A DNA stretch of 64,000 nucleotides, from contig MLAK01000575.1 of assembly GCA_001839685.1 (NCBI GenBank), forward strand, positions 24,869 to 88,868, in the 5' to 3' direction. The notes beneath the pieces were generated by a model. The model ran no database searches. It saw only the letters and a list, made by a program, of their open reading frames with translations, and was not told the DNA's origin. The translations under genes and the position numbers were made by a program. Below are positions 48,767 to 59,227 of the stretch, in pieces (within the stretch, counting starts at the first letter, position 1; every line of letters starts with the position of its first letter). This DNA is from Tritrichomonas foetus. Taxonomy: Eukaryota; Parabasalia; Tritrichomonadida; Tritrichomonadidae.

Positions 48767-49918
48767 GAGAAGTGTGCGAACAACCGTTTACTAAAAAAAA
48801 GTGAATTTTGACCATTCTGTATTTCTGGATNAAATTGATTTTGGAATTTGTGATTTCCAAATAAGATAGAATATCCATTCAATATGCATATGCCACAGAA
48901 TGAAGTCGATTCGAATTGTATCATGAAGAAATAATTCACCAAAATTAAATAACATTTATTTCATCATTATCATTAAACTTTATTTTTATATTTACCAAAA
49001 TTGGGAAAAAATCTCGAAATTTTTGAAATTTTAGTTTCCACCGATNAAAAGTTCTAATTTTTTGAAGTTGAACAGGAGTCATCATCTGTTTGCTGATGGA
49101 ATTAAGAAAGTGCCCAACTTTTCTGCTCGTTTTCCCAATATCATCATCAGGGAGTGAAATGCTGGAAAATGACAATAATTTCTCTTTTCAGCATAATTTG
49201 TTGATTGCCAAAGGAAGGTTCGTCTGCGAATATCGATTTTTTTGATCTTAGGTAGCGAAATATAAAGCTTTTTTGGGTTTTAACGTACGGATTCCTCACA
49301 AAACAATATTCCTGGTGAAATAATTTCATAAGGTCAAAAATTATTTCGGAAATATACATTGATCTAATATGAAAATATATCAATATTAGGAAGAAAAGTT
49401 CTTTATACTATTTATTAAGAATGGGAGAATGCCTAATATCATATATCATCAAGTTTCCATCAATATATTTCCTCTTAGCTTTATATGACAAATTGAATGT
49501 TAAAAATCTATACGTTCAAATAAACGTATTATTTTTTTCAAATTTGAATGAATAATAGAAAAAGTTAATTCCCCAAATATTCTGATTCAAGAATTAAAGC
49601 TAATATCCGGAATATCTTGCAGCTATATATAAATATGAAACATAGACATTGGGCACTATCATTTGTGCAAAGCCAAAAATTTAGCATTTTTCTTGTTAGG
49701 ATAGGATACTTTGATCATTTTTTAAAAATATTCCTGGTGAAATATATTTAACCTTTGATCCTCTCAAAAATTTCAGAATTTGAATGAGAATCTATTTCTC
49801 AGGAATTCCGAGACAGATTTTTATATAACTTCGTTGTTTGTATTAGACACATGTCCTATAATAACATATTCCAATTACAGAAAGATTCATCGGTGAAGGG
49901 TCTGTTCGCACACTTCTC
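48767..49918 (-). mobile_element. Degenerate Tc1/mariner-like element with 16-bp inverted repeats
   Basis: GAGAAGTGTGCGAACA at 48767-48782 is the exact reverse complement of 49903-49918. On the minus strand at about 49147-49383 a frame reads RNPYVKTQKSFIFRYL then SIFADEPSFGN, resembling the Tc1/mariner stretch that ends in FSDES with the second catalytic Asp. The frame then breaks. Two ambiguous bases (48831, 49046) lie inside. The arm begins seven bases after the previous element ends and shares GAGAAGTG with it. Confidence 0.5.
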
Positions 49919-50634
49919 ATTTTGGAATAAATAAATTTTGAGGGAAATTCTTTTAGAGAGAAACGTTTAGTGTTAATTCAATATTATTTGAATTGTTTAT
50001 ACCTTCTCTCAAAATAATTTGAGAATAATCCAATGATCCTAATTAGTGTTACTAATTACTCTATTTTCAACATTATTTGAATTGTTTCGATTGGAATGAA
50101 TAAACGGTATAAACAACTATAGAATCAACCAACTTTTTTATTTTGTATAGATATTTGTTCGTAGATTGTGAAAAAGTTTATTGGATGATGGTTTGCCTCA
50201 AAATTTTGTGATGATAGTATTCTATGATAATTTGGTCATTGAATTGAACAACCTATAATGAATAACCAAATGATCATTTGACGATCAATCATGATATTTA
50301 AGTTGGAATTGGGATTTCAGTTCTTGTCTCCATTTTACATTTTCATTAAATCAGGAACATGCATCTTTTTTTGTCATAATTTCTCATTATGTGCAAATTA
50401 TGTTTAAACTAATAATTAGTGTAGTGTTTTGGTCTAATTACTTTACTGAGTGAAGTTTAATCAGTAAAAATTGGAAATCGTCATCGGGAAAAAGTGATAA
50501 AGCTTCAAACAAATAAGTTTATTCTGATTGTGGTTTTCATTATCATAATATATTGTTTTAGTGAAGTATATATTAAGTATACTTGATCTTTTCTATTCTT
50601 GGAAAGTCTGACTTTGAAACATTAAGAAAACAAT
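49919..50634. other. Intergenic region
   Basis: AT-rich. A short sequence (ATTATTTGAATTGTTT) occurs twice, near 49982 and 50082. A GAAAAAGTTTATT motif lies at about 50170. No gene seen. Confidence 0.4.
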
Positions 50635-51924
50635 CTATTCCCGCAGATACCCATAAAATTCGAGAGATGATATGGTCAGATTATTATACCCGCTTGCTGT
50701 TGGCCCCGTGATTCTCAAACGTAAAAATCTGAAAAATTTTCCTTTATTTTGTGAAATTCTGAAAACCGCGAATTTGTTGGCTCCATTTAAAATTTCATTG
50801 TCATCTCTCATGTCAAGTGGAGACCAAAGTAGATTATTATCAGAACCTTCTAAAATCCAATGGCATAAATGATCACTTCCTCTATCAAAATCTGGTCTTG
50901 ATTGAATAAAATACTTTTCAAGTGACACTTTTCTATCAATAAAATCTACACCAATCCACGAATTTTCGGTATCACTTGATTGGAAATATTTTGGACTTGA
51001 AGAATCAAGAATGTTTTCTTCAACACGATTTGGCATATTTGGGTTCACGCCTGAAGATGTTAAATTGATAACTTTTAATTGATGGATATTTCCATTATAT
51101 TTTTTGGTTAAATACGCTAAAATTCCATAGGATTTGTTCATATTTTCATCAAGGCAATCGAAATATTGACCACGATATCGATTTGATTGAGAACAATCTT
51201 TTATACCAGCATCTGTAAGCAATGATGATATAGCACTCCAAATAAATATATTAACTTTTTCAAAAGGCATTACTGTTATGAATCGTTGAAGTGATTCTTT
51301 CTTGAGATTCCCAAATATAACATATTGAAATAGTTCTGAATAATCTTGATTGATTTGAAAGAGGTCAAATATTAAGTTAAATAACCAATCTTCTGTATAA
51401 ATTGACAAACATTCTTGTCGAAATATTAATGAAAGAGTGGAAATTGATAACTTTTGTATATGGTCAAAAGGAACTTCACAAATATTTGATGCGGCAAACC
51501 GTATTAAATTTTTACTGACATTGCTTAAATAATTTTCTTCGAATAAGAGTTTATCGACAATATTAAGTGGAGTGTTTTCTGAATCCATTTGATCATTCAC
51601 ATATTGAATTATTTCATTATTTCCAAGACAAATTCCAAGATTTAAAAAATCAGAAAGTTCTTTAGGTTGGAAAAAAACCGATTTCCCCTGTAATAAATCC
51701 ATAATTTTTGAAAATGATGATATATTACAGTTAGGAAGATAAAATGTGTCAATTGATGAATCAACTTTATGAAGTGATGAAATTTTAGGTGATAGAAATT
51801 CTGCCAATAAAGAATTTATTTGGTAAGTGTGATTTTCATTATCAAAGATGAACGTAAAATCTTTTTCATGAAGTGAGAAATTCACGTTTTTGAGTCCATT
51901 TAAGGAAAGAGAAAAACTCATCAT
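50635..51924 (-). CDS. BTB-like and F5/8 type C (discoidin) domain protein
   Basis: A 429-residue protein; start taken at the first of two adjacent ATGs (51924), since the longer frame opens at TTG. Residues about 15-120 resemble a divergent BTB/POZ fold (FTFIFDNENHTYQINSLLAEFLSPKISSL), followed by a helical BACK-like region. Residues about 285-429 form a galactose-binding-like F5/8C domain (SSPKYFQSSDTENSWIGVDF, FIQSRPDFDRGSDHLCHWIL, FRFLRLRITGPTASGYNNL, LEFYGYL). This pairing is a recurrent trichomonad architecture. It lacks a signal peptide, so it is probably an intracellular adaptor. A TCATA initiator lies about 20 nt upstream. Confidence 0.75.
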   Translation of the reverse strand: MMSFSLSLNGLKNVNFSLHEKDFTFIFDNENHTYQINSLLAEFLSPKISSLHKVDSSIDTFYLPNCNISSFSKIMDLLQGKSVFFQPKELSDFLNLGICLGNNEIIQYVNDQMDSENTPLNIVDKLLFEENYLSNVSKNLIRFAASNICEVPFDHIQKLSISTLSLIFRQECLSIYTEDWLFNLIFDLFQINQDYSELFQYVIFGNLKKESLQRFITVMPFEKVNIFIWSAISSLLTDAGIKDCSQSNRYRGQYFDCLDENMNKSYGILAYLTKKYNGNIHQLKVINLTSSGVNPNMPNRVEENILDSSSPKYFQSSDTENSWIGVDFIDRKVSLEKYFIQSRPDFDRGSDHLCHWILEGSDNNLLWSPLDMRDDNEILNGANKFAVFRISQNKGKFFRFLRLRITGPTASGYNNLTISSLEFYGYLRE

Positions 51925-51944
51925 GATGGAATGTAACCAAAAGT

Positions 51945-52726
51945 ATGAAATCAAGATATTTCTAACAATGTCGAAAAATGCCTATATCGTTGGCATAATG
52001 CATTTACTATATATAAAATTGATTTAATTAAATATATTTCTTCATGTTTAAATAAATTTTTATAAAATATAGTCATATTTATTTATTGTTTTCGAGATAT
52101 TCTTATTTCAAAAATGGGATAATGAGAGGAAGATAATAAACGGTCATTTTTTTCTATATTATCTGAAAATGTTGTGGTGTAAAGCATTCAATTATACGTC
52201 CAATGTTTGATTAGTTTACATGTATAATTGCGAGTGTCTAATTCAACTAAATTTCAGGAAGTTCCTTACTTCACCTTGATGGGATTATTCAGGCCAAATA
52301 ATTCCCAACATGAATGATGGCAATCAATAATATTAATTCATAAAAATACTCTGATCCTCATGTCTCTTTACACTCCTATAATGGAGGATGTCTTTCAGTT
52401 AAATTGATTTTATCAATTATACATAAGCTTATCATATCAAAGCCAACTATTTGAATCCAGTGAAATGAAGTGAAAGTGGGTCTAAATTCTAATGATTTCA
52501 TCATGTCATTTAGAGGTGTACTCTATTTTGTTATGTATTTTGACAATTGTTTGAATGAACTATTGATAAGTCATACTTGGAATTATGGAAAGTCACATCA
52601 TTATGCAGAAAAGCATATTTGACTATCAATTCATAAACGATGACCATTGTGTGATTGATTTTCAATCATTTCCGAAATGTATTTGAGAGCTGTTTTATTA
52701 TATTGTATGTTAATCACCAGAATTTG
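51945..52726. other. Divergent intergenic region
   Basis: AT-rich, no gene seen. CATTATGCAGAAAAGC near 52602 faintly resembles the end of the fold-back repeat (CTCTGCATAATG) on the other strand. Confidence 0.4.
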
Positions 52727-53737
52727 ATGTCAAATATGCAGACACAATTTCATCCTCTCTTCCTCCTTCTAATTTCTTCTAACTTCCTCTTATTGATCAT
52801 AAAAACTTCCAAAGCATCACAATTCAACATTCCTAAGATTACTAACTCCTTGTTATCAGTTTTAGAAGAGCCTCTCGGTGATTTTCCACGAATTCCAACT
52901 CGCAGCGAATTCGATCCCGACATAAAAATCGCAAAGCCAAACCAAAAATACTTGATAACAATTGTTTTTTGCATATTTAATAAGCATCGATTTTTACCAA
53001 AAGTTTTCGAATCATTATTAAATGAATCATACTTCAATCGAACGGAAATCCTTTTTGTAGATGACTTTTCAAGTGACAATTCGCCAGATTTACTCAAAAA
53101 TTTTTCTTCACATTATCCAAATGTGAATTATGTCAGAAATGATAAAAACCGAGGTATTCTTGGCACGAGAATAGTTGGAGCCTTCCAATCATCTGGTGAA
53201 TACATGATGTCGTTCGTTCCTGATGATGAAATTATTGAAGGTGCAATAGAATTCATTTATAAAATGGCGATAAAATATAACACCGATATCATTACATATG
53301 AAAGAAACATCGCAAATTTCCAACGCTCAATAAAAATTGAAGGGAATACAAAAACTGAAGAAATAATAAGATTAATCCAAAATAACAATACAGAAATATT
53401 TGATATCTTTGCAAAAGGACAAATTTATTACGGAATAACAACATCCATGATAAGAACATCACTTATTCAAGCATCAATTATGTTAATTCCAAAAGATATC
53501 CGAGAAGGCTATTATATAGCAGGTGAAGACTTGCTTCTATTCGGCCTTGTTGCAAGATATGCAAAGACTCTTCTCTGGTTAAAGAACACCGTTTATATTT
53601 ATAATTGCAATGCCCCTCAAAATCACGTTGCAATTAAAAATCCAAGCAAAAATAGTTTGGGTGTGATGCATAACGAAATGTGTCAAACGTTGGTTAATAT
53701 AACAAAATCAGAAATCGATCAATCTTATTATGCTTAG
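52727..53737 (+). CDS. Secretory-pathway family 2 glycosyltransferase
   Basis: A protein of about 336 residues from the ATG at 52727 (or 333 from 52736); the upstream frame needs a TTG. A hydrophobic stretch at about residues 10-25 (LFLLLISSNFLLLII) is a signal peptide or anchor. The GT2/GT-A domain begins at LITIVFCIFNKHRFLPKVFE, continues with EILFVDDFSSDNSPDLL, then RNDKNRGILGTRIVGA, and has a D-D motif in SFVPDDE and a downstream GEDLLLFG resembling the ED motif. It would transfer a sugar from a nucleotide donor in the Golgi/ER lumen; substrate unknown. The protein ends without a second membrane segment. Confidence 0.82.
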   Translation: MSNMQTQFHPLFLLLISSNFLLLIIKTSKASQFNIPKITNSLLSVLEEPLGDFPRIPTRSEFDPDIKIAKPNQKYLITIVFCIFNKHRFLPKVFESLLNESYFNRTEILFVDDFSSDNSPDLLKNFSSHYPNVNYVRNDKNRGILGTRIVGAFQSSGEYMMSFVPDDEIIEGAIEFIYKMAIKYNTDIITYERNIANFQRSIKIEGNTKTEEIIRLIQNNNTEIFDIFAKGQIYYGITTSMIRTSLIQASIMLIPKDIREGYYIAGEDLLLFGLVARYAKTLLWLKNTVYIYNCNAPQNHVAIKNPSKNSLGVMHNEMCQTLVNITKSEIDQSYYA

Positions 53738-54300
53738 TTCCATTAATTTATTTTAATTTTAGGTGTTTAATTTCTTTTATTTTTTCAAATATGTTCAATA
53801 ATAATCAAAATGTTATAGCTGACTAATTCAAGAAGATTTAGAAATAATTACGAATGTTTTTTCTTACATCAAAAATCTCAATATTAATGAAGAGGAATTG
53901 AATGCATGTATATAATTTAAATGTGGAGATATGCCAAAACCTGAAATAGGAAGAAAGAGAAAAACATAAGAAAATGAGACTAGTTTTACCGTGAACATTT
54001 GATGACAAATAAAAGGTCAAATTACTGAAAAGTGTTCACGAGAACACCGAACGCACTTGATCATTAGTAGATACATTTTCAGTATTTATATGGTCATGGA
54101 TTCTGAAGGAAAGATTCTCTCTTTAATGAAAAAGTTTAGAGATTAAAAATAATTTTCACTTTTTAATAATTATAATCGGATTTTTTCTATATGTATTGAA
54201 TTTATCAATGATCATAATTATTAAATGTTTATTTGGTTACTCAGTCAGAATTTTTGACTAAATTAAATTCTGGAGTATTGAAAATATTCAATGAAAGCTG
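53738..54300. other. Intergenic region with a small hairpin
   Basis: No gene seen. CGTGAACA (53990-53997) pairs with TGTTCACG (54033-54040), with an inner TTTGA/TCAAA pair, giving a ~50-nt hairpin; GTGTTC-ACGA-GAACAC overlaps its right side. A GAAAAAGTTTAGAG motif is at 54128-54141. Confidence 0.45.
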
Positions 54301-54305
54301 TCATA
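54301..54305 (+). promoter_or_regulatory. Inr (TCATA) of the Rav1-like gene
   Basis: TCATA ends 14 nt before the ATG at 54320. Confidence 0.45.
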
Positions 54306-54319
54306 AAAATTGATTCACC

Positions 54320-57300
54320 ATGACAGTCACTCCAGGCAAATCACAGATTATAAAATTACGGCCAAACAGCTTGAAATCATATGATGTGTCATTGCCAATA
54401 CATTCTGAAAGTGCACTTTTCGCATTTGCTTGTGAAAATTTAATTTTCGTTTATAATCGCTTCGACTTTTCCGAAAATATCATAGAAATACCTGATTGTC
54501 AGAGCAAAATATTAATGTTGACATTTAACTGTGCCAAAAATAATCAAAATTATCTCTTCTGTGTAAATGATAATAACTTAATATATCAGATATCATTAAA
54601 TGATTTAAAAGTTATAAATTCATATAAAATTGAATCAACACCATGTTCCATTACATCAAGTATCGATAGGATTTTCTACATATCAAATGGAATTCTATTT
54701 TCATTTTACATTACCGATTTTATACAAATAAAACTCTTAGAAAATATAGAATATAAAGAAGTTGTCTCATCACCAAATGGTTCAGCAATTGCACTTTTTA
54801 CAAAAGGTACAAAAAATATAAAAATTGCATATTCACCTTTTAATAATGAATTTTTTATGCTTCCCTTAGAATCTAACTTGATTGAATTTCAATGGAGTTG
54901 TTCACAATATTTAGCAGCAGTAACAGCATGTGAAGATATGATTGTTAAGATTTGGCTTCAGCAGCCTAACACAACAGAAATGAAGTGCATTGGAATGCAT
55001 TCATTCCATGAAACAATTTACAGCGTTGCATTTTGTTACAATTCTTATGATTCACAGTCAATATCAACATATGATAAATCTGTTTTAAATGGTGTTGTTC
55101 CTTCATTAAAAAGACCAAAATCTCAAATTTTAGTTGTCACGAAAAACTCCATGATTATCTGTGAAGAAACTACAACAGAAAGACTATCAAAATTGGTATC
55201 TGCTGAATGTCCATTTACTGATATTGCAAAATCTGTGTGTGATTTATTTTATTTGTATTCTAATGGTGAAATTAGGAAGAGATTTGATATAACATTATTC
55301 TCAAAAAATGGAGTGTTTTGTCATCAAATTGAACTGACTTCCAAAAGCTTCAATCAATTAACACCTTATCAATTGAACTTCTTTTCATCAGATATTACTA
55401 GAATTTTGCCATTTAATGATCATATTCTTGTGGAAATGGCAGATGGGTCAATATATGATTGTTTTGACGATACACCAGTAAGTGAGCTCACTTTTCATAG
55501 AAATCAGTTTTGTGGAAACATTTCAAAAGAGCATATTGTTGTAAATGGACAAATTTTCAAAACTGAGAGGAAAATTCTCGATTTAGTTTCAAGAAACAAT
55601 TGTCTTATTGCTATTTTTGCTAGAGGAAATTATGGCAATATTGCATTTTTAAAACAAAGATTTATTTCCTTTGATTTTATGACAGATACTCCGATTTTAT
55701 CAGCATCTATTCATTCTTCTGATATTTTTGCTGTTTGCACAGAATCCGAAGTGATATGTTACATTTACGATAATGAAAAATACAAAATTTTTTCGACACT
55801 AAAAATATCCCATCCGATTGCAAGATTCTTACCGAACTCATATTTATTAATGGCTGTTGCGTCCGAATCTACTTTATCATTTTACTCTGTTTTTTACCAT
55901 GAGTTTTCACTAATATCAAAAATTAATACATCATACATTACAGATTTTGTTTATAAGCCAGATATCAACTCTATTATAGTATCTACAAACAATATTCTAT
56001 TCATATATGACTTTGAAATCAATCTACCACAAGTATACTCAATGGAAGATGACTATGTATTCTATACCTGTTTAACACTTTGCCTTTTTTCGGTAATATC
56101 AAAAAGGCAAAATCAAGAAGCATTATCAGGAAATGATTTTGTGACAAAAGATACATCCTATGTATTGCCTGATGAAAAAATAGATTATTTGCCTAAAAAA
56201 TTCATTCAGTTTTGTCCTTTGTCTGCACCAGGATGGGAAAAATTAGATGAAAATGGAAGGAAGTTTATTTTTTCGTATAATTTTGCAAAATTCTACTGTC
56301 AGGAAAACATTGTATTCTTTTCGATTTGGGCACTTTTGTGTAACTGTCAGCATCTTCTTTATGAACCTCTTCAATATGAATCGTGTAAAGATATTTGTTT
56401 GTCATATGCACCACTGTGGATAAAAGAAAATAATATTTTACGAATGTACGTCGAAAATATAATTATGAAAACATATCCAAGTACTGATGAATTGGATATG
56501 TATTTACTTTTATGTGTAGTTGTTGGGAAGTTTTCTGTTGCATCACGAGTGGCAAATATGCATGGAAACATAAAAATAGCCAACTGCTTGTTATCAGATG
56601 AAAATAATGAATCAAAGCTTGAAAAAAGTGCCTTTGAAGCATTAAAAATTCATAGATTTGAAATAGCTTCAATATTTTTCTTATTGCTCAAAAAGAATTT
56701 GCAAGCTGTTCAAGTTTTAAAATCAAATCCAATGTTGGAGCTTCTTGTATCACGCTTACTTGCTGTTGATTTAACAGACCAAATCATGACAGAGCATTTT
56801 TCTCAACATATTAACGGATTTTTTATAGAATTTAATAAAGATACATATGAAGCTGCTGATAGATTAATCAATTATAAGCTTCCTAACTGTGAAGATTTAA
56901 GTCTTGAAGCTCATCGCTGTGAAATGATTAAAGAAATCACTGGTAATATTCCAAAATATCTGTTATTAAATATGCAATTTATTCCATTTTTCATCAAAAA
57001 ACACTTCATTCAATCATCTACTGTTGATAGTGATAGACTTGTTTTCTCGCGAAAAAGATCAAGGGCATCATTCCATTTTGATTTTGGTGGGATTGGAAAA
57101 AATGAAGCTATGGATATTGGTCAAGAGTATGATGAAGAAGAGGAGGAAGAATCGATAAATGACGAAAACGTTTTGATTGATAATACACATTTTGTTGAGA
57201 CTTTTGATGAAGATATTTTTTCAACAAGCCATAATATTGTTTTTAGTGTCACTGAATCTTTCATAGTTACTCAAATTAACAAACTTTTTAATGTTCAATT

Positions 57301-58954
57301 TTCTGAAACAACAATAAAACTATTAACAAAAATTGTGAAAATGATTTCTGATCGGGCCACAATAGCAGCCATTCTTTTTTCCCTTTCTTTTGCACTTTCT
57401 AAATCCACCTTTATCATACCTTTACTTGAATCAGCTTATGATTTTCAAATTGAGAATTATTTTGATGAATTTGTGAATTGTCAAGTATCAGTTTTGCCTC
57501 CAGATTTATTGACACCATTTGCAAATCAATCAACAAAGCTAACTCAAAATGATATTAACATTGTAAATTGCTTGGCTTTTAATAAAATGTCACAAAACTA
57601 TTCCAAATCAATCAAATTTGATAAACTTTCCATTTTACCTTATTACTTCCATCATAGGCATCGAATATTATTCAAAAAATTAACGGAGTTTTATTTTTCT
57701 GATCCAGGAATTATTGATGATATTGACCCATTAAATTTAGATCCAATGAATCAATTACAAAAAATGGAGAAGGTATCAATCCATGAAAGGTGGCTTGTAG
57801 CACTAAATGGCTCATTTTCTTCACCATTTTTTCTGGATAACAAATTTAATTATTCCTCTACTTCAACTTTACGCAGTGGAATTTCCCCACCAATTCGCGG
57901 AATTTGTATTGATAAAATAAATAACCAGAAATTAGCAATTGTTTCTGATTCATTAAATCTTTTAAAAGTGAGTGATGAAGTATTAAATGGCGTTTATAAA
58001 GCAGATAAATCTGATGAGTATATTTACTATGATTCACCATTTGCTCCATTGCTAAAAGGACATGAAAATGCAAGTATTTCCCCAACTGATTGCACCAAAT
58101 TTACTTGTGAATGGAATAAAAATCATAGCTTTAAAACATTTATTCACACGACAGCGTGTGATAGTCATCCATTTTATGAAATTTTTGTCACAGGTGATGT
58201 AAATGGAAATTTACGGTTATGGAATTTCACTTCTCATTTTCTACAATCTAGCCATTCTATCAATTTCTATGATTCAGAAATTACTGACATGCATTTCAAT
58301 GAATCTGGAACTAGTCTTCTTATATCAGATAAAAAAGGACGTGTATATACATGTAATGATTTTATAAACAACACAAACCTAATTTGTACAACTGAAAAAT
58401 CAACTTCAGCATGGTTTAATAATGATTCACAAATTGTTGTTGTTGATCCATTTAATAGTGTATTGAATATTTATGATACTAAAGCTGGCAATAAGCCCGT
58501 TTTTACACATGATCTTAGCTCATGCTTTACAAAGAGGTATCCAGTTGATGTTTGGGAGTATAAAATAGCACTAGGATGCCCAGATGGAAGATTGAATGTT
58601 TTTGATGTTCGAAATTCACTTCCTTTCTCGAAAAGAATGCATAGTTCGAGAATAAGAGCAATAAAATTCCATCAAAGTGGATCTTTTCTTGCTACAGGAG
58701 GTCTAGACAACAAATTACTGTTCATTAATTCTAATAATTTGTCTGTTTGTGATAGTATGCATGATGTTCTTCCTCATAATATATATGATAAAAAGATGGG
58801 AATTACGGCAATTGCAATGTCGAAGCAAGTAGTGATTGTTGGCGGATATAGTAATGCTCTACAAGCATGGACAATTGTTAGTGAAAAAGGGAAAGCTGCA
58901 TCAATGAATTTCAGTACAGCAATTGATCTGAGAAATATTCTGAATGAATTATAA
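54320..58954 (+). CDS. Rav1/DMXL (rabconnectin-3)-like WD40 protein
   Basis: A 1544-residue protein. Residues about 1-600 are degenerate WD40 blades. At about 635-830 there is a Rav1-type helical region (PGWEKLDENGRKFIF; KSAFEALKIHRFEIASIFFL; LKSNPMLELLVSRLL) resembling the RAVE core, where a KNAF...RFE..A.FFLLA pattern is typical. An acidic run (YDEEEEEES) is near 936. A C-terminal WD40 set at about 1275-1520 includes SHPFYEIFVTGDVNGNLRLW and HQSGSFLATGGLDNKLLF. N- and C-terminal WD domains around a Rav1 core are the DMXL/Rav1 layout. The protein would assemble V-ATPase V1 onto Vo on acidic compartments. Family identity is inferred from order and motifs; another large WD40 trafficking protein is the main alternative. 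Confidence 0.68.
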   Translation: MTVTPGKSQIIKLRPNSLKSYDVSLPIHSESALFAFACENLIFVYNRFDFSENIIEIPDCQSKILMLTFNCAKNNQNYLFCVNDNNLIYQISLNDLKVINSYKIESTPCSITSSIDRIFYISNGILFSFYITDFIQIKLLENIEYKEVVSSPNGSAIALFTKGTKNIKIAYSPFNNEFFMLPLESNLIEFQWSCSQYLAAVTACEDMIVKIWLQQPNTTEMKCIGMHSFHETIYSVAFCYNSYDSQSISTYDKSVLNGVVPSLKRPKSQILVVTKNSMIICEETTTERLSKLVSAECPFTDIAKSVCDLFYLYSNGEIRKRFDITLFSKNGVFCHQIELTSKSFNQLTPYQLNFFSSDITRILPFNDHILVEMADGSIYDCFDDTPVSELTFHRNQFCGNISKEHIVVNGQIFKTERKILDLVSRNNCLIAIFARGNYGNIAFLKQRFISFDFMTDTPILSASIHSSDIFAVCTESEVICYIYDNEKYKIFSTLKISHPIARFLPNSYLLMAVASESTLSFYSVFYHEFSLISKINTSYITDFVYKPDINSIIVSTNNILFIYDFEINLPQVYSMEDDYVFYTCLTLCLFSVISKRQNQEALSGNDFVTKDTSYVLPDEKIDYLPKKFIQFCPLSAPGWEKLDENGRKFIFSYNFAKFYCQENIVFFSIWALLCNCQHLLYEPLQYESCKDICLSYAPLWIKENNILRMYVENIIMKTYPSTDELDMYLLLCVVVGKFSVASRVANMHGNIKIANCLLSDENNESKLEKSAFEALKIHRFEIASIFFLLLKKNLQAVQVLKSNPMLELLVSRLLAVDLTDQIMTEHFSQHINGFFIEFNKDTYEAADRLINYKLPNCEDLSLEAHRCEMIKEITGNIPKYLLLNMQFIPFFIKKHFIQSSTVDSDRLVFSRKRSRASFHFDFGGIGKNEAMDIGQEYDEEEEEESINDENVLIDNTHFVETFDEDIFSTSHNIVFSVTESFIVTQINKLFNVQFSETTIKLLTKIVKMISDRATIAAILFSLSFALSKSTFIIPLLESAYDFQIENYFDEFVNCQVSVLPPDLLTPFANQSTKLTQNDINIVNCLAFNKMSQNYSKSIKFDKLSILPYYFHHRHRILFKKLTEFYFSDPGIIDDIDPLNLDPMNQLQKMEKVSIHERWLVALNGSFSSPFFLDNKFNYSSTSTLRSGISPPIRGICIDKINNQKLAIVSDSLNLLKVSDEVLNGVYKADKSDEYIYYDSPFAPLLKGHENASISPTDCTKFTCEWNKNHSFKTFIHTTACDSHPFYEIFVTGDVNGNLRLWNFTSHFLQSSHSINFYDSEITDMHFNESGTSLLISDKKGRVYTCNDFINNTNLICTTEKSTSAWFNNDSQIVVVDPFNSVLNIYDTKAGNKPVFTHDLSSCFTKRYPVDVWEYKIALGCPDGRLNVFDVRNSLPFSKRMHSSRIRAIKFHQSGSFLATGGLDNKLLFINSNNLSVCDSMHDVLPHNIYDKKMGITAIAMSKQVVIVGGYSNALQAWTIVSEKGKAASMNFSTAIDLRNILNEL

Positions 58955-59227
58955 GAAAATGTTTTTATTGTTTAAAATAAATCTAGTGAAATGTCACCGT
59001 TTAATTTATTTTTGGTAATTATCGATCATTTAAATTTTGATTATGCATAGATAGTATTTGTGTTAGAAACAACATATACTAAACACTTGGTAACCCAAAT
59101 GAGTTTTCGATAAGCAAACATAATTGAATCTCAATTTGGTCTATATATTCACCTGAATAGGCTATTTTGACCTATTAACTCCTTTTTTACTTCACTTTTT
59201 CATCTTGAATCACTTCTTCTTTCGTGA

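Noticed and set aside
48733..49383. Three minus-strand ORFs as independent genes
   Set aside because: They lie inside inverted-repeat element remnants, include ambiguous bases and read best as decayed transposase.
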